A stretch of 51,056 nt of DNA from Bacillota bacterium (GCA_024636005.1 JAGXHV010000057.1:1-51056); one strand, 5' to 3'. Counted from the stretch's first letter, positions 33,850 through 42,692 are shown. Made by a program: numbers and translations. Notes: generated by a model from the sequence alone, not told the origin.

Positions 33850-34818
33850 TCATGATTCAATATTGCGATTCGATGTGGCAATGACAATTCGGCTGACCCA
33901 TACAAAAACCAAAACCAAAATAATGCCATAAGCCGTTCCTTTTGCATAATCCAAAGATGATGTGCCAAGCAAATCCAAGACATCGATTTTCTGAGCGATA
34001 AAACCGTTGATATAGATCATAAAACTCAATGTGCCCACCAAGGTAAAGGGAAACATCCACTGCCTATAACCTCTGGCTGCGAAAAACATACCTCCTATCA
34101 TGAGCGCAAATGCGAATCGAAAATGTAACAAGTCATTGAAATACAGAAATAATGCTCCTATATAAAATACTACCAAAATCAATTCATATACTTTCAAGGT
34201 GTCCTTCAATAAACGCTTCAAGTCCTCGATAAAATAACTGTGCTCCACCAGTTCACGAATATCCCTTTTATATCCCATCTTGATGATATAAATCATTGCC
34301 ATGAAAAACAGGACAATCACAGAAGTCGCATTCTCAGCTCCCAATCCAGCCTGGTATCCGGAAACAACATTATAGACACTTCCAATTTGAACGATTACAA
34401 ATAGAATTACCGCACAAAGCAGTCCTTTGACCATTATTCCCTGGGAAGTGAAAACCTTGTCACTGAGGAGTAAATCCTTAATATATTCGATGATGAACAT
34501 TACGCCTAAAATTGGAAAAATAGTTTGAATCAACATGCCATTGATAGGTTCGACAAATTGTGATCCCATCAGATTCAATGCAGTAATTCCACCAATGCTG
34601 ACCGTGAGCAATATCATCTCAAAAACAAATGAGATGTCAAATGCAATCTTTAGTATGATGAGTGCGAGAATAATCAAACCCAATCCAGATTTGTTGATGA
34701 TCTCAAAAAAACGAATTGGTTCAATTGCAACGTTTTCAAGTTTGATCAAAAACTCGTATCCCGTCGCAATCAAACTGAGAACAACCACCATCAAATAAAT
34801 GATTTTTTTGTATTTCAT
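33850..34818 (-). CDS. Polytopic membrane protein of unknown function
   Basis: 322 residues and about eight to ten predicted membrane helices across the whole length, with short loops and a cytosolic stretch near 185-215 (MGYKRDIRELVEHSY...). No transporter or polymerase motif was recognised. GGGGGT lies 8 bases before the ATG. It sits between mazF and the WecG-like gene, and its stop is 12 bases from the latter, so a part in wall-polymer lipid-linked sugar handling is conceivable. This is inference from position only. Confidence 0.7.
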   Translation of the reverse strand: MKYKKIIYLMVVVLSLIATGYEFLIKLENVAIEPIRFFEIINKSGLGLIILALIILKIAFDISFVFEMILLTVSIGGITALNLMGSQFVEPINGMLIQTIFPILGVMFIIEYIKDLLLSDKVFTSQGIMVKGLLCAVILFVIVQIGSVYNVVSGYQAGLGAENATSVIVLFFMAMIYIIKMGYKRDIRELVEHSYFIEDLKRLLKDTLKVYELILVVFYIGALFLYFNDLLHFRFAFALMIGGMFFAARGYRQWMFPFTLVGTLSFMIYINGFIAQKIDVLDLLGTSSLDYAKGTAYGIILVLVFVWVSRIVIATSNRNIES

Positions 34819-34836
34819 AGAAATACCCCCATTAAA

Positions 34837-34864
34837 ATGCCTGCATATCTAAATATACAGGCAT
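34837..34864 (-). terminator. Hairpin after mazF
   Basis: Minus strand ATGCCTG..ATAT pairs with ATAT.CAGGCAT, overlapping the mazF stop and followed by TTTTAAT only. It may be a weak terminator or processing site before the membrane-protein gene. Confidence 0.5.
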
Positions 34865-35238
34865 CATATTTCTTCCTCAAAAAGCCCCAAACTGATTACA
34901 AGTGCCTTATCAACCAAAGACATATCATCGCTTTCAAGTTGTCCCAATTTTTGAATCAATCTCGTTTTATCTATAGTTCTCACCTGTTCAAGCAACACAA
35001 CGGAATCCCTTACCAGACCCACTTTTGATGATTCAATTTCTACGTGCGTAGGTAATTTTGCCTTGGCAATTTTAGCTGTGATTGCCGCAACGATGACTGT
35101 TGGACTGTATTTGTTCCCAATGTTGTTTTGTATGATCAAAACGGGTCTTTGTCCACCTTGCTCGGATCCTCGAACAGGTGATAAATCCGCAAAGTAGACA
35201 TCGCCTCTTTTAATATTCACTTTAATTATCATCTCCAT
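34864..35238 (-). CDS. mazF: MazF/PemK-type mRNA endoribonuclease toxin
   Basis: 124 residues. MazF fold: [30 protein letters not shown], with the catalytic Arg in QGGQRP and Thr in VAAITAK. TMAB-like [29 protein letters not shown] and the final helix are typical of clostridial EndoA relatives. Sequence-specific mRNA cleavage, neutralised by the product of the preceding gene. It overlaps that gene by 17 bases. The exact start (ATG 35238, ATG 35232 or GTG 35220) is uncertain. Downstream genes may be read from the same transcript. Confidence 0.93.
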   Translation of the reverse strand: MEMIIKVNIKRGDVYFADLSPVRGSEQGGQRPVLIIQNNIGNKYSPTVIVAAITAKIAKAKLPTHVEIESSKVGLVRDSVVLLEQVRTIDKTRLIQKLGQLESDDMSLVDKALVISLGLFEEEI

Positions 35239-35461
35239 TCAAGTTTTCTTCATATATGCTTATGGACGAAAGACAATCCACCAGCCCGAATTCACAAAAA
35301 TCCAAATTGATTTGTGCCATGACTTCATAACCTTTGCGCATAGCTTCATCAGCTCTATAATGCCTCAAAGAGTCTTTAACACGCAAAGTGACAGCAAATT
35401 CCCCAATTGTGTTTGAATAAGCTGCCATTGTTTTTTTTAAGTACTGCGTCCGATTTTTCAT
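35222..35461 (-). CDS. mazE: Antitoxin of the MazEF pair, diverged
   Basis: 79 residues. The C-terminal half ([24 protein letters not shown]...EENLNGDDN) resembles the MazF-wrapping tail of clostridial EndoAI-type antitoxins (KxGYxEMAxINL). The N-terminal half lacks the clear RHH DNA-binding pattern (SLP, RSE) of that family. It may bind DNA in a different way or not at all. GGGGGT lies close to the ATG at 35461. Coupled with mazF. Called by gene order and tail motif. Confidence 0.75.
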   Translation of the reverse strand: MKNRTQYLKKTMAAYSNTIGEFAVTLRVKDSLRHYRADEAMRKGYEVMAQINLDFCEFGLVDCLSSISIYEENLNGDDN

Positions 35462-35560
35462 AGTTACCCCCATGCATTAACAGACAAAAGTGAAACCAGT
35501 ACCTTACCCCCATAAATTTCTTTTATATTTTTCAACTATCATATCATAAATTCAACTTGC

Positions 35561-36754
35561 CTACCATAGTGAACTCAAACTGAGATCCAAATTGGCATCT
35601 TCGAAATGTAGTGTTTCACCCTTTAAGACATATTTTCTAGGCACTCTCTTACCGATTAGGCACACCGTTTCATAATTGATTGTACCAAGCATTTCAGCGT
35701 ATTCATCTATCGAAATGAATTTTTCATCCGCACCACCGAACAAAGTGACCACATCGTCCACTTCAACGCTCAGTCCATCCACTTCCATCATGCACTGATC
35801 CATACAAATTCTACCGACAATCGGTTTGATCTCACCATGAATGATACCTTTCGCCTTATGGGTAAGTCCCCTTGAAAATCCATCTGCATATCCGATGGGA
35901 AGTGTTGCTATCTGTGTTCTTTTAGGTGCGACATATTTAAGCCCGTAACTCACACCTTCTCCTTCTTCGATCTTTTTTACTTGAGCGATCTGTGCTTTCA
36001 AAGACATCACTTCCCTCAGCTCAATATGATCATGATCGACATCAGGTGAAGGATAAAGACCATAAAGCATAATTCCCGCTCGCACCATATCAAAATTGTA
36101 TTCTGGACAGTCTATGATTGCTGCACTATTTGAGACGTGTTTGATTGCTATGGACAATCCTTTCTCCTCTAGTGAATCCGTCACCCATAAAAACTTTTTA
36201 ACTTGTTCATGGGTAAAAGTTTTGTCAACTTCATCTGCCGCTGCGAAGTGGGTGAATATACCCTCGAGATCAATATGCGGCAATTTTGAAATGCGGATTA
36301 TAGCGTCGACTGTTGAGTTGTCGATGGACATCCCGACGCGTCTCATTCCGGTGTCCAATTTAATATGGATTTTGAGTGTCTTATTCAATTCGAGTGCTTT
36401 TTCAGAAAAACGAATGGCCTGTGATTCATGAAAAAGGGTTTGAATCAATCCATTTTCAATAACTTCTGTCGCAAGCTCATTTGGTGTGTATCCCAATATC
36501 ATGATTTCAGTCATCGGGAATGCCTTTCTGAGTTGTATCGCTTCCGAAAGCGTTGCGACCGCAAATCGGTCTGCTCCATTTTCGAGCAGGGTCTTGCCTA
36601 TATGTACTGCGCCATGACCATAACCATCAGCCTTGATGACAGCAGTTACAAGTGTCCCTTCTTTCACACTTCTCTTGACTTCTCTTATGTTGTGTGTCAG
36701 ATGATCCAAATTGATTTCCGCCCAGACAGGTCGAGTGGACTGCATTCTATTCAT
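35561..36754 (-). CDS. alr: Alanine racemase
   Basis: 397 residues. PLP-dependent racemase that makes D-alanine for peptidoglycan. PLP lysine in AVIKADGYGHGA (near 41); the second-half catalytic Tyr is in SYGLKYVAPKRTQIATLPIGYADGFSRG; GRICMDQCMM is also typical. The ATG at 36754 has GGGAG nine bases upstream. alr and mazEF are adjacent in many Firmicutes, as in B. subtilis (alr-ndoAI-ndoA), so the order here is ancestral. acpS lies 18 bases upstream. Confidence 0.95.
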   Translation of the reverse strand: MNRMQSTRPVWAEINLDHLTHNIREVKRSVKEGTLVTAVIKADGYGHGAVHIGKTLLENGADRFAVATLSEAIQLRKAFPMTEIMILGYTPNELATEVIENGLIQTLFHESQAIRFSEKALELNKTLKIHIKLDTGMRRVGMSIDNSTVDAIIRISKLPHIDLEGIFTHFAAADEVDKTFTHEQVKKFLWVTDSLEEKGLSIAIKHVSNSAAIIDCPEYNFDMVRAGIMLYGLYPSPDVDHDHIELREVMSLKAQIAQVKKIEEGEGVSYGLKYVAPKRTQIATLPIGYADGFSRGLTHKAKGIIHGEIKPIVGRICMDQCMMEVDGLSVEVDDVVTLFGGADEKFISIDEYAEMLGTINYETVCLIGKRVPRKYVLKGETLHFEDANLDLSLSSLW

Positions 36755-36772
36755 ATTCAAATTCTCCCGATT

Positions 36773-37150
36773 TTATGATTTTTTCATTGCAATCGCAAAT
36801 GCTATCGCATGTTTTTCAGTATGTGAAATAGACAACATGATGTGGTCAATTCCCAAGGATTCAGCAAGAATCTCAGCTCTGTTGTACAGGTGGACAATAG
36901 GTTTTCCCATCTCATCTCGCAATATTTCAATGTCGATAAGATTGAAACCTCTGACACCAGTCCCTAAAGCTTTGGAAACAGCTTCTTTAGCTGCAAAATT
37001 TGCTGCAATAGTTTCAATGTTCATCATTTTCCGCTCGAAAAATGCGCATTCACCCTCAGTAAAAAAACGTTCCAGAAATCTTGGATTCTTTTTATAAAGC
37101 TCCTTGATCCTATCAACTTCCAACAAATCGACACCATTTCCAAAAATCAC
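36773..37150 (-). CDS. acpS: Holo-[acyl-carrier-protein] synthase
   Basis: 125 residues from a GTG at 37150 (VIFGNGVDLLEVDRIKEL), which gives the standard AcpS N terminus; GGATGTGG is nearby. An upstream ATG at 37168 adds six residues without a ribosome binding site. The Mg/CoA residues are in GVDLLEVDRI and the FAAKEAVSKALGTG motif. It adds 4'-phosphopantetheine to acyl carrier protein. acpS upstream of alr is the usual Firmicute order. Confidence 0.93.
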   Translation of the reverse strand: MIFGNGVDLLEVDRIKELYKKNPRFLERFFTEGECAFFERKMMNIETIAANFAAKEAVSKALGTGVRGFNLIDIEILRDEMGKPIVHLYNRAEILAESLGIDHIMLSISHTEKHAIAFAIAMKKS

Positions 37151-37225
37151 AATTCCACATCCAATCATTTTAATTAAACAACAATACAATTATATGCTTT
37201 CTAATTAAATCTGTAAATATTCACT

Positions 37226-37912
37226 TTATCTCAGTTCGATTCTTGTATTAATCGCTTTGATTCTTAATCTGTCACGGATTTCCATCAGCTCAAGTGGTGA
37301 AAAAGGTGTGAACACAGTGGGTTCCAATTGTTCATCGGAGTAACGATAGTTCTGAATTACCCACAATTCACCCGGTTCAATCATTCCAATCATCCGATCT
37401 AAAACATGGCCTGAATGAAATTCTTTCATGATGGTAGTTCTAAATTCATATTCGACTGATGACGTTCTAAGTAGGTGCATGGACCTGCGAATATTTTCCA
37501 CTGGAGATACATCAAGTCCGATTGTATGTGCATAGCTTTCAAAATCGTTCTTCAAATCCATTGCAACATAATCGATTCCAGCATCAATTGTTTTACTCAA
37601 CATTTCCGGGTTTGTTCCATTGGTATCGAGTTTGACCTTGAGTCCAAGATTTTTAAGACTTCCAACAAGTTCTGGCAAGCCTCTGTGCATTGTCGGTTCA
37701 CCACCTGTGATCACTACGCCATCAAGCACATTCTTACGCTTTTCAACATGTTCAAAAAAACGATTGGTTACAGAAAGCTCACTCATTTCAAGATTAACCA
37801 ACGATCCGTTATGACAAAATGGACATCTGAAATTGCAACCAGAGGTAAAAATCACTGTACTGATTAACTTTGGATAATCCACAAATGATGTTTTAATGAA
37901 ATCATGAATCAT
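37226..37912 (-). CDS. nrdG: Anaerobic ribonucleotide reductase activating protein
   Basis: 228 residues. Radical SAM enzyme with the cluster motif CNFRCPFCHN (near 26-35: C-x3-C-x2-C) and GGEPTMHRGL for SAM binding. It makes the glycyl radical on NrdD. Starts 12 bases after nrdD, with AGGAAAG upstream of the ATG, in the same transcript under the NrdR boxes. Longer than E. coli NrdG (154) but of the length of the NrdG2-like clostridial type. Confidence 0.9.
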   Translation of the reverse strand: MIHDFIKTSFVDYPKLISTVIFTSGCNFRCPFCHNGSLVNLEMSELSVTNRFFEHVEKRKNVLDGVVITGGEPTMHRGLPELVGSLKNLGLKVKLDTNGTNPEMLSKTIDAGIDYVAMDLKNDFESYAHTIGLDVSPVENIRRSMHLLRTSSVEYEFRTTIMKEFHSGHVLDRMIGMIEPGELWVIQNYRYSDEQLEPTVFTPFSPLELMEIRDRLRIKAINTRIELR

Positions 37913-37924
37913 AATCTTTCCTCA

Positions 37925-40027
37925 TTAGAATTGATTGAATGTTTGTCGGTCCTTGAACTCCTCTTGCTTGCCGTCATTCCATGTTTTGATGGGACGATAG
38001 TAGCCGACTACTCTGGACCAAACTTCAGTTGGTTTTCCACAATCCGGACAAGTGTGAACCTCTCCCGCAATGTACTTATGATCCTCACAGATACTGAAAG
38101 TAGGTGTGACTGTGAAGTATGGCAGTTTATAATTTTGTGTCACCTTTTGAAGCAATTTCCTCACAACATCCTTATCATTCGTTTTTTCTGGGATAAAGCC
38201 GTGAAAAACAGTTCCACCAGTGTATTTGGTCTGGAGAACATCCTGGTGATCAAGTGCTTCGAATATATCATTTGAATACCCAACAGGAAGTTGTGTGGAA
38301 TTCGTGTAATATGGAACATCCTCACCCGAAGTCGTTATGGATGGATATCTCTCTTTATCCATTTTAGCGAAGCGGTATGCTGCGCCCTCAGCTGGACTAG
38401 CCTCAAGATTGTAAAGGTGATCGGTCTCTTGCTGGAACTTGATCAAAACAGCATTCATGAAATCAAGCAGGTCTTCAGCAAATTCTCGTCCCTTGTCAGT
38501 AGTTATACTTTCCTCTCCATTGGTGAAATTGATGATGCACTCATTCATACCATTTGGACCAATTGTGGCAAAATGATTGTGCCAATACTCTTTGTTGCTC
38601 TCAAATATCTCTTCGAGATAAAACTTAGAATATGGGTATAGTCCTTTGTGCATATTCTTTTCCAGAATCAATCTTTTTGCTTCTAAAGAATCCTTGGCGA
38701 TTTCCATCAAACGCTCTAGTCTGTTTGTTAATTCCTCATAGGATTTGGAGAGATAGCCTATTCGAGCCATGTTAACTGTGACCACGCCTATTGAGCCTGT
38801 TTTTGGGTTTGCTCCGAACAATCCGCCGCCTCTTTTGATCAATGCTTTGTTGTCAAGTCTGAGTCTACAACACATACTTCGGACATCTTCAGGATTCAGG
38901 TCTGAATTTACAAAATTACTGAAATACGGTGTGCCATATTTGGCTGTCATTTCCATTATTTTATCTGAGACCTCGTTGTTCCAGTCCCAAGAATTTGTGA
39001 TATTGTAAGTTGGAATTGGGAAAGTAAAGACTCTTCCCTTTGCATCGCCGGCCATCATCACTTCACAAAAGGCAATATTGATCATATCCATTTCCTTTTG
39101 ATAGCTGCTATATGTTTTGTCGTAAATGCGCTTTCCTCCGATGATGATTGGCATGTCCATGTGTGTCACAGGAACTTCCTTATCCATGGTGATATTGAAA
39201 AAAGGCGTTTGAAAACCAACTCTGGTGGCAATGTTCATATTGAAAACAAAAGTTTCCATTGAACGTTTGACATCCAAATAAGTCAACTGGTCATGTGCGA
39301 TGAATGGAGCCAACAGCGTGTCAAAGTTTGATACAGCTTGAGCACCCGCCGCTTCACCTTGAACGGTGTAAATGAAATTGACCAGTTGCATCAACGCGAT
39401 ATCAAAATGGCTGGCAGGTGATGATTCGATCTTGTTTGCAACGCCTCCAAACCCTTTAAGAAGAAGGTCTTCTAGACTCCATCCGCAGCAGTATGTCGAT
39501 AAGAGTCCAAGATCGTGAATATGCAGGTCACCTTCCTCATGAGCAGTCCTGACCGTTTCAGAGTAGACATTGTGAAGCCAAAATGTTTTTGATGCCTTCG
39601 AAATAATATGATTGTTGAGTCCCTGCAAAGAATAACTCATATTGGAGTTTTCCCTTACCAGCCAATCATTCTTTCCTATATAATCACCGAACAATGACAG
39701 AATGTCCATTGCGGTCTGTTGATTCACTCTCTTTATTTTATGTTCATAACGGTATTTGATATAGGCTTTTGCAGTATCGTATTCACCCATGCGCATCAAT
39801 ACATCTTCAACCGCATCTTGAACTGTTTCAACTTTAGGGTAGGAATCCGTCAAATTTTCACTAAGGTATAAAATCACATAATCAGTGATGACTTCTGACA
39901 GTTTGATCAATTCTTTTCTTAACCTCGACGGTTTTGATGCCACAAGCGCTTTAAACACGGCAACTTCAACTTTTTTAGAATCAAATATCTTAAGTTCGCC
40001 ATTTCTCTTCTCAATTAATGGATACAC
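37925..40027 (-). CDS. nrdD: Anaerobic (class III) ribonucleoside-triphosphate reductase
   Basis: 700 residues from the GTG at 40027, preceded by GGGAGG. Oxygen-sensitive glycyl-radical enzyme reducing NTPs to dNTPs. It has an N-terminal ATP-cone (PLIEKRNGELKIF...), the catalytic core (NPKTGSIGVVTVNMARIGYLS, KGLYPYSKFYL), a zinc site (near C in TFSICEDH, with HTCPDCGKPTEVWSRVVGYYRP) and the glycyl-radical box VVGYYRP near the C terminus. With nrdG it is the only RNR in view, consistent with a strict anaerobe. Earlier starts lie in the promoter region. Confidence 0.95.
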   Translation of the reverse strand: MYPLIEKRNGELKIFDSKKVEVAVFKALVASKPSRLRKELIKLSEVITDYVILYLSENLTDSYPKVETVQDAVEDVLMRMGEYDTAKAYIKYRYEHKIKRVNQQTAMDILSLFGDYIGKNDWLVRENSNMSYSLQGLNNHIISKASKTFWLHNVYSETVRTAHEEGDLHIHDLGLLSTYCCGWSLEDLLLKGFGGVANKIESSPASHFDIALMQLVNFIYTVQGEAAGAQAVSNFDTLLAPFIAHDQLTYLDVKRSMETFVFNMNIATRVGFQTPFFNITMDKEVPVTHMDMPIIIGGKRIYDKTYSSYQKEMDMINIAFCEVMMAGDAKGRVFTFPIPTYNITNSWDWNNEVSDKIMEMTAKYGTPYFSNFVNSDLNPEDVRSMCCRLRLDNKALIKRGGGLFGANPKTGSIGVVTVNMARIGYLSKSYEELTNRLERLMEIAKDSLEAKRLILEKNMHKGLYPYSKFYLEEIFESNKEYWHNHFATIGPNGMNECIINFTNGEESITTDKGREFAEDLLDFMNAVLIKFQQETDHLYNLEASPAEGAAYRFAKMDKERYPSITTSGEDVPYYTNSTQLPVGYSNDIFEALDHQDVLQTKYTGGTVFHGFIPEKTNDKDVVRKLLQKVTQNYKLPYFTVTPTFSICEDHKYIAGEVHTCPDCGKPTEVWSRVVGYYRPIKTWNDGKQEEFKDRQTFNQF

Positions 40028-40041
40028 TTTTTGAGTCCTCC

Positions 40042-40088
40042 CAACGATATAATGTATTAACAACTTTATTATACACAATATCTAGATG
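40042..40088. promoter_or_regulatory. Tandem NrdR boxes over the nrdD promoter
   Basis: ACACAATATCTAGATG (40073-40088) matches the NrdR core CwAtATaTwG at nine of ten bases. A second, weaker match (core CGATATAATG, 40045-40054, eight of ten) has its centre 31 bp away, three helical turns. The -10 TATAAT (40073-40068, minus strand) lies between and overlaps box 1. NrdR represses RNR genes when dATP is high. Confidence 0.7.
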
Positions 40089-40179
40089 TTTTTTTGTTTT
40101 TTTTGCTCAGTTTTAAAAAAAACATCTTCATATTTCACGCGGTATGATAAAATATCATTAAGTTCAAGTGGAGGTCAGT

Positions 40180-40707
40180 ATGAATATTTATAATGCCATA
40201 CATACAGCAATACAGGCTCACGATCAACAAAAAAGAAAAATTGACAACGACATTTATGTCACTCATCCACTAGAAGTTGGTATGCTCCTTGCAAAAAACG
40301 GATTCAGTGACGAGATAATTATCGCTGGGATTTTACACGATACTATTGAAGACACTTTGCTGGATCTAGAGTCCGTCAGAGAACAGTTCGGTGAACTTGT
40401 GGCAGATTATGTCAACTCCTGCACGGAGCAGAACAAGAGCTTGCCTTGGCTCGAAAGAAAACTTGCTTATCTTGAACACATGGAAAACGCTTCTACTGAA
40501 GCGCTCTTCATAATATGTGCAGACAAGATAAGCAACATCAAAAGCATCTACAGAAATCAAGATGAAACGATATGGGCAAAGTTCAATGCCGGATATGATG
40601 ATCAAAAATGGTATTACAGCTCAGTTCTAAGTGCTTTGTCTCCTATTTCAGGCCATGAGCTCTACAAGGAACTCGATTACTATATAAAAGAAGTCTTTAA
40701 AATTTAA
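40180..40707 (+). CDS. Small HD-domain hydrolase, RelA/SpoT HD-like
   Basis: 175 residues. One HD domain: HPLEVGMLLAKNG, HDTIEDT (metal-binding HD), the helix with LAYLEHM and a KISNIKS end. This matches the small ppGpp hydrolase-like group (SAH/Mesh1-like, YfbR-RelA HD) rather than full RelA. No synthetase or TGS domain is present. The start is ATG 40180 with GGAGGTC upstream; a GTG at 40168 would include that site. It is isolated between convergent and divergent genes. Substrate (ppGpp or another nucleotide) not proven by sequence. Confidence 0.8.
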   Translation: MNIYNAIHTAIQAHDQQKRKIDNDIYVTHPLEVGMLLAKNGFSDEIIIAGILHDTIEDTLLDLESVREQFGELVADYVNSCTEQNKSLPWLERKLAYLEHMENASTEALFIICADKISNIKSIYRNQDETIWAKFNAGYDDQKWYYSSVLSALSPISGHELYKELDYYIKEVFKI

Positions 40708-40712
40708 ACTCT

Positions 40713-40745
40713 AAAAACCACCATTTTTATCAAATGGTGGTTTTT
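40713..40745. terminator. Bidirectional terminator overlapping MFS gene end
   Basis: AAAACCACCATTT pairs with AAATGGTGGTTTT around TTATC and has a T-run on + (and A-run for the minus strand). The same DNA encodes the last residues (KKTTI, stop) of the MFS protein. Confidence 0.85.
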
Positions 40746-41881
40746 TTTACAAAGAATCTATTGTAGCCTGTCAAAATTACCATAGCCATTAAAGTTGCGA
40801 TAATCGCATAAATAATTGCTGTTGTTCCCCACTCATCAGCAATCTTACCCGTCAAATATGGCAAAATTGTTGATCCGAGTCCCCCTCCTGAGATCACTAT
40901 GGCACTGGACGTCGCAGAACCTCTGATAATGGGGTTGGCGTTCGCCATGGTCAGTGGATAAATTCCCGAGAACATAAGACCAATTATGACAATGGACAGC
41001 CCAATCGCAAATGGTGAGGAGCTACTAATGAATAACAACATCGCTAAGAGAGCACCTACACTCATGAAAAAAATCATTGTCGCAGGTGGTATAGACCTAC
41101 TGATTTTTCCAGACACCATGCGGCCCGCAATCACCATCAGCCAAAGCGTCGATAGCATATTCTGAGCGCCTGAATCCGAAAAAGATACTGCTGTTGTCAG
41201 GTAAGTGACCATCCATCCGCTGAATGCATTCTCCGATCCGACATAAAAGAATAGAATGCCCATAAAAATCAACATCATCGGCCAAGATCTTTTGCCCGTA
41301 TCACTTTTTGACTCAAGTTCAGATTTCGACATTTGTGGGATATTCATCCAAGTGGACAAAATTAAAGCAATAGCAGCCATCACCGCAAGGAAGACCATCA
41401 TATGTTGCCACGTCATATCCAATCTTAAAAAAACACTGAAAATCAGCGGAATCACAAAAGCGCCTATACCAAACGACATATGGAGCAAACTCATCGCATT
41501 GCCGTCACCGTCACTGATCTCATTAATCAAAACATTGATTGCAGTATTGCAATACCCCCAGCCCATACCTGTGATGCCGATCCCTAAAAACAACATCCAG
41601 ACATTGTTTGAGGTTGCAATGGTCAATAAACCGACCACATAAAGCAAATTACCCAGATTAATGGTCTTCTTTAGTCCGATTTTATCTGAAAGGACTCCTC
41701 CGAGTAAACCACTCGCCAAATAACTGAGTGAGAATATCGCTAGCATCAGTCCGCCTTGCTCATAAGATAAATCAAAAGTCGATCTGATATCCGGCATGAT
41801 CGCACCAAATGAGATCACGATCATTCCCATGACCACAAAACCAAAATAATTGCCCAAAACAATTAACTTATTATTATTCAT
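40730..41881 (-). CDS. Major facilitator superfamily transporter
   Basis: 383 residues with about 12 hydrophobic segments. The MFS signature between TM2 and TM3 is seen as GGVLSDKIGLKKT. No substrate motif recognised; the closest description is a YbfB/FucP-like or sugar/efflux MFS. The ATG has GAGGATG upstream. A promoter (TTACAA, 17 bases, TAAAAT) lies just before it, after a terminator at 41945-41970. The end overlaps the shared terminator with the HD gene. Confidence 0.88.
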   Translation of the reverse strand: MNNNKLIVLGNYFGFVVMGMIVISFGAIMPDIRSTFDLSYEQGGLMLAIFSLSYLASGLLGGVLSDKIGLKKTINLGNLLYVVGLLTIATSNNVWMLFLGIGITGMGWGYCNTAINVLINEISDGDGNAMSLLHMSFGIGAFVIPLIFSVFLRLDMTWQHMMVFLAVMAAIALILSTWMNIPQMSKSELESKSDTGKRSWPMMLIFMGILFFYVGSENAFSGWMVTYLTTAVSFSDSGAQNMLSTLWLMVIAGRMVSGKISRSIPPATMIFFMSVGALLAMLLFISSSSPFAIGLSIVIIGLMFSGIYPLTMANANPIIRGSATSSAIVISGGGLGSTILPYLTGKIADEWGTTAIIYAIIATLMAMVILTGYNRFFVKKTTI

Positions 41882-41944
41882 TTTATCATCCTCTTCGATT
41901 GTTCTATATGGCTCATTTTATCATATTGTCATTAGCTTTGTAAT

Positions 41945-41970
41945 AAAAAAAAGGCGCACAAATGTGCACC
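41945..41970 (-). terminator. Intrinsic terminator upstream of the MFS gene
   Basis: Minus strand GGTGCAC pairs with GTGCGCC around ATTT (41970-41953) and is followed by eight T residues. It lies 64 bases before the MFS start, so it ends a transcript coming from about 42040 or earlier (see findings). Confidence 0.6.
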
Positions 41971-42095
41971 TCGAATTGACTATTTACATTTATTATAAAA
42001 AGGGGGATAAATGCAAACTCTTAAGCAATTCAATCTGTAGCCTGTCAACGAGACTAATAATAACAAATTGAGTTTTAAAGTTCAATACTAATACT

Positions 42096-42125
42096 ATTAA
42101 CATTCATTAACATCCATTAAGGTTT
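42096..42125 (+). repeat. Three 10-bp direct repeats, possible response-regulator site
   Basis: ATTAACATTC, ATTAACATCC and ATTAAGGTTT follow without gap at a 10-bp step. OmpR-type regulators bind such phased repeats. They lie 130-160 bp upstream of the first DUF4342 gene. Confidence 0.5.
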
Positions 42126-42175
42126 GGTAATTCGTCTGAAAAATTGAATATATTGTTCAAATTCTTTCTGTTTTC

Positions 42176-42217
42176 TAACCTTCTATTGGTGATGTGTTAA
42201 TATTTCAGCCTTATAAT
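42176..42217 (+). promoter_or_regulatory. Shared promoter block 1 upstream of the first DUF4342 gene
   Basis: TAACC, 10 bases to TTGGT, and TTAA then TATAAT (42212-42217), 42 bases from TAACC to the end. The same spacing recurs at 42708-42749. The rest of the 41882-42254 gap shows nothing else coding. Confidence 0.6.
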
Positions 42218-42254
42218 TGACCCATAGTATAAAACATCTTATAAGGAGGTTCAC

Positions 42255-42692
42255 ATGTCAATCACTATAGAACAAATCGATCAAATCATGGATCGAACAA
42301 AAGTAAGTTACAAAGAAGCAAAAGAAATGCTTGAAAAACACGGAGGTGACGTACTGGAAGCCATCATCGAAATCGAAAATAAAACTGTAGAAAAAGAGCC
42401 AGCAATCAAAAAAGAAACAGTCAATGAATGGAAAGGCAAATTCAAATGGGCACTAAAACAATTTGGAAAGTTGATCCAAAAATCACTTCTTGTCAAAATC
42501 GCATGGAAAAAACAAGATCAGTTTCTTTTTGAACTTCCATTGTTGGTCGTATTGATTGTTACATTCTGGTTGATGCCATTTTCACTTATCGCAATTGTTC
42601 TTCCATTCTTCTTCGGTATTAAAATGATGTTCAAACGCGAAAGTGGTCGTGAAACCGACATTGCAAGTTGGATCAAAAAGAAGACAGAATAA
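42255..42692 (+). CDS. DUF4342-like protein with UBA-like N terminus (copy 1)
   Basis: 145 residues. N-terminal 45 residues are a UBA-like helix bundle (IEQIDQIMDRTKVSYKEAKEMLEKHGGDVLEAII), as in EF-Ts and DUF4342 proteins. A linker follows, then two hydrophobic helices (about 95-125; LPLLVVLIVTFWLM, IAIVLPFFFGIKMM) and a charged tail. Cytosolic UBA and membrane pair suggest a membrane-bound adaptor. AAGGAGG before the ATG. The homologue at 42783-43280 shares the UBA sequence and the layout. The neighbouring two-component system suggests envelope stress. Confidence 0.8.
   Translation: MSITIEQIDQIMDRTKVSYKEAKEMLEKHGGDVLEAIIEIENKTVEKEPAIKKETVNEWKGKFKWALKQFGKLIQKSLLVKIAWKKQDQFLFELPLLVVLIVTFWLMPFSLIAIVLPFFFGIKMMFKRESGRETDIASWIKKKTE

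Noticed and set aside
37151-37189. Longer AcpS starting further upstream
   Set aside because: No ribosome binding site and the family N terminus fits the GTG at 37150.
40037-40062. Rex-like half-site TTGTTAA in the nrdD leader
   Set aside because: Only one half matches; the other half agrees at three or four of seven positions.
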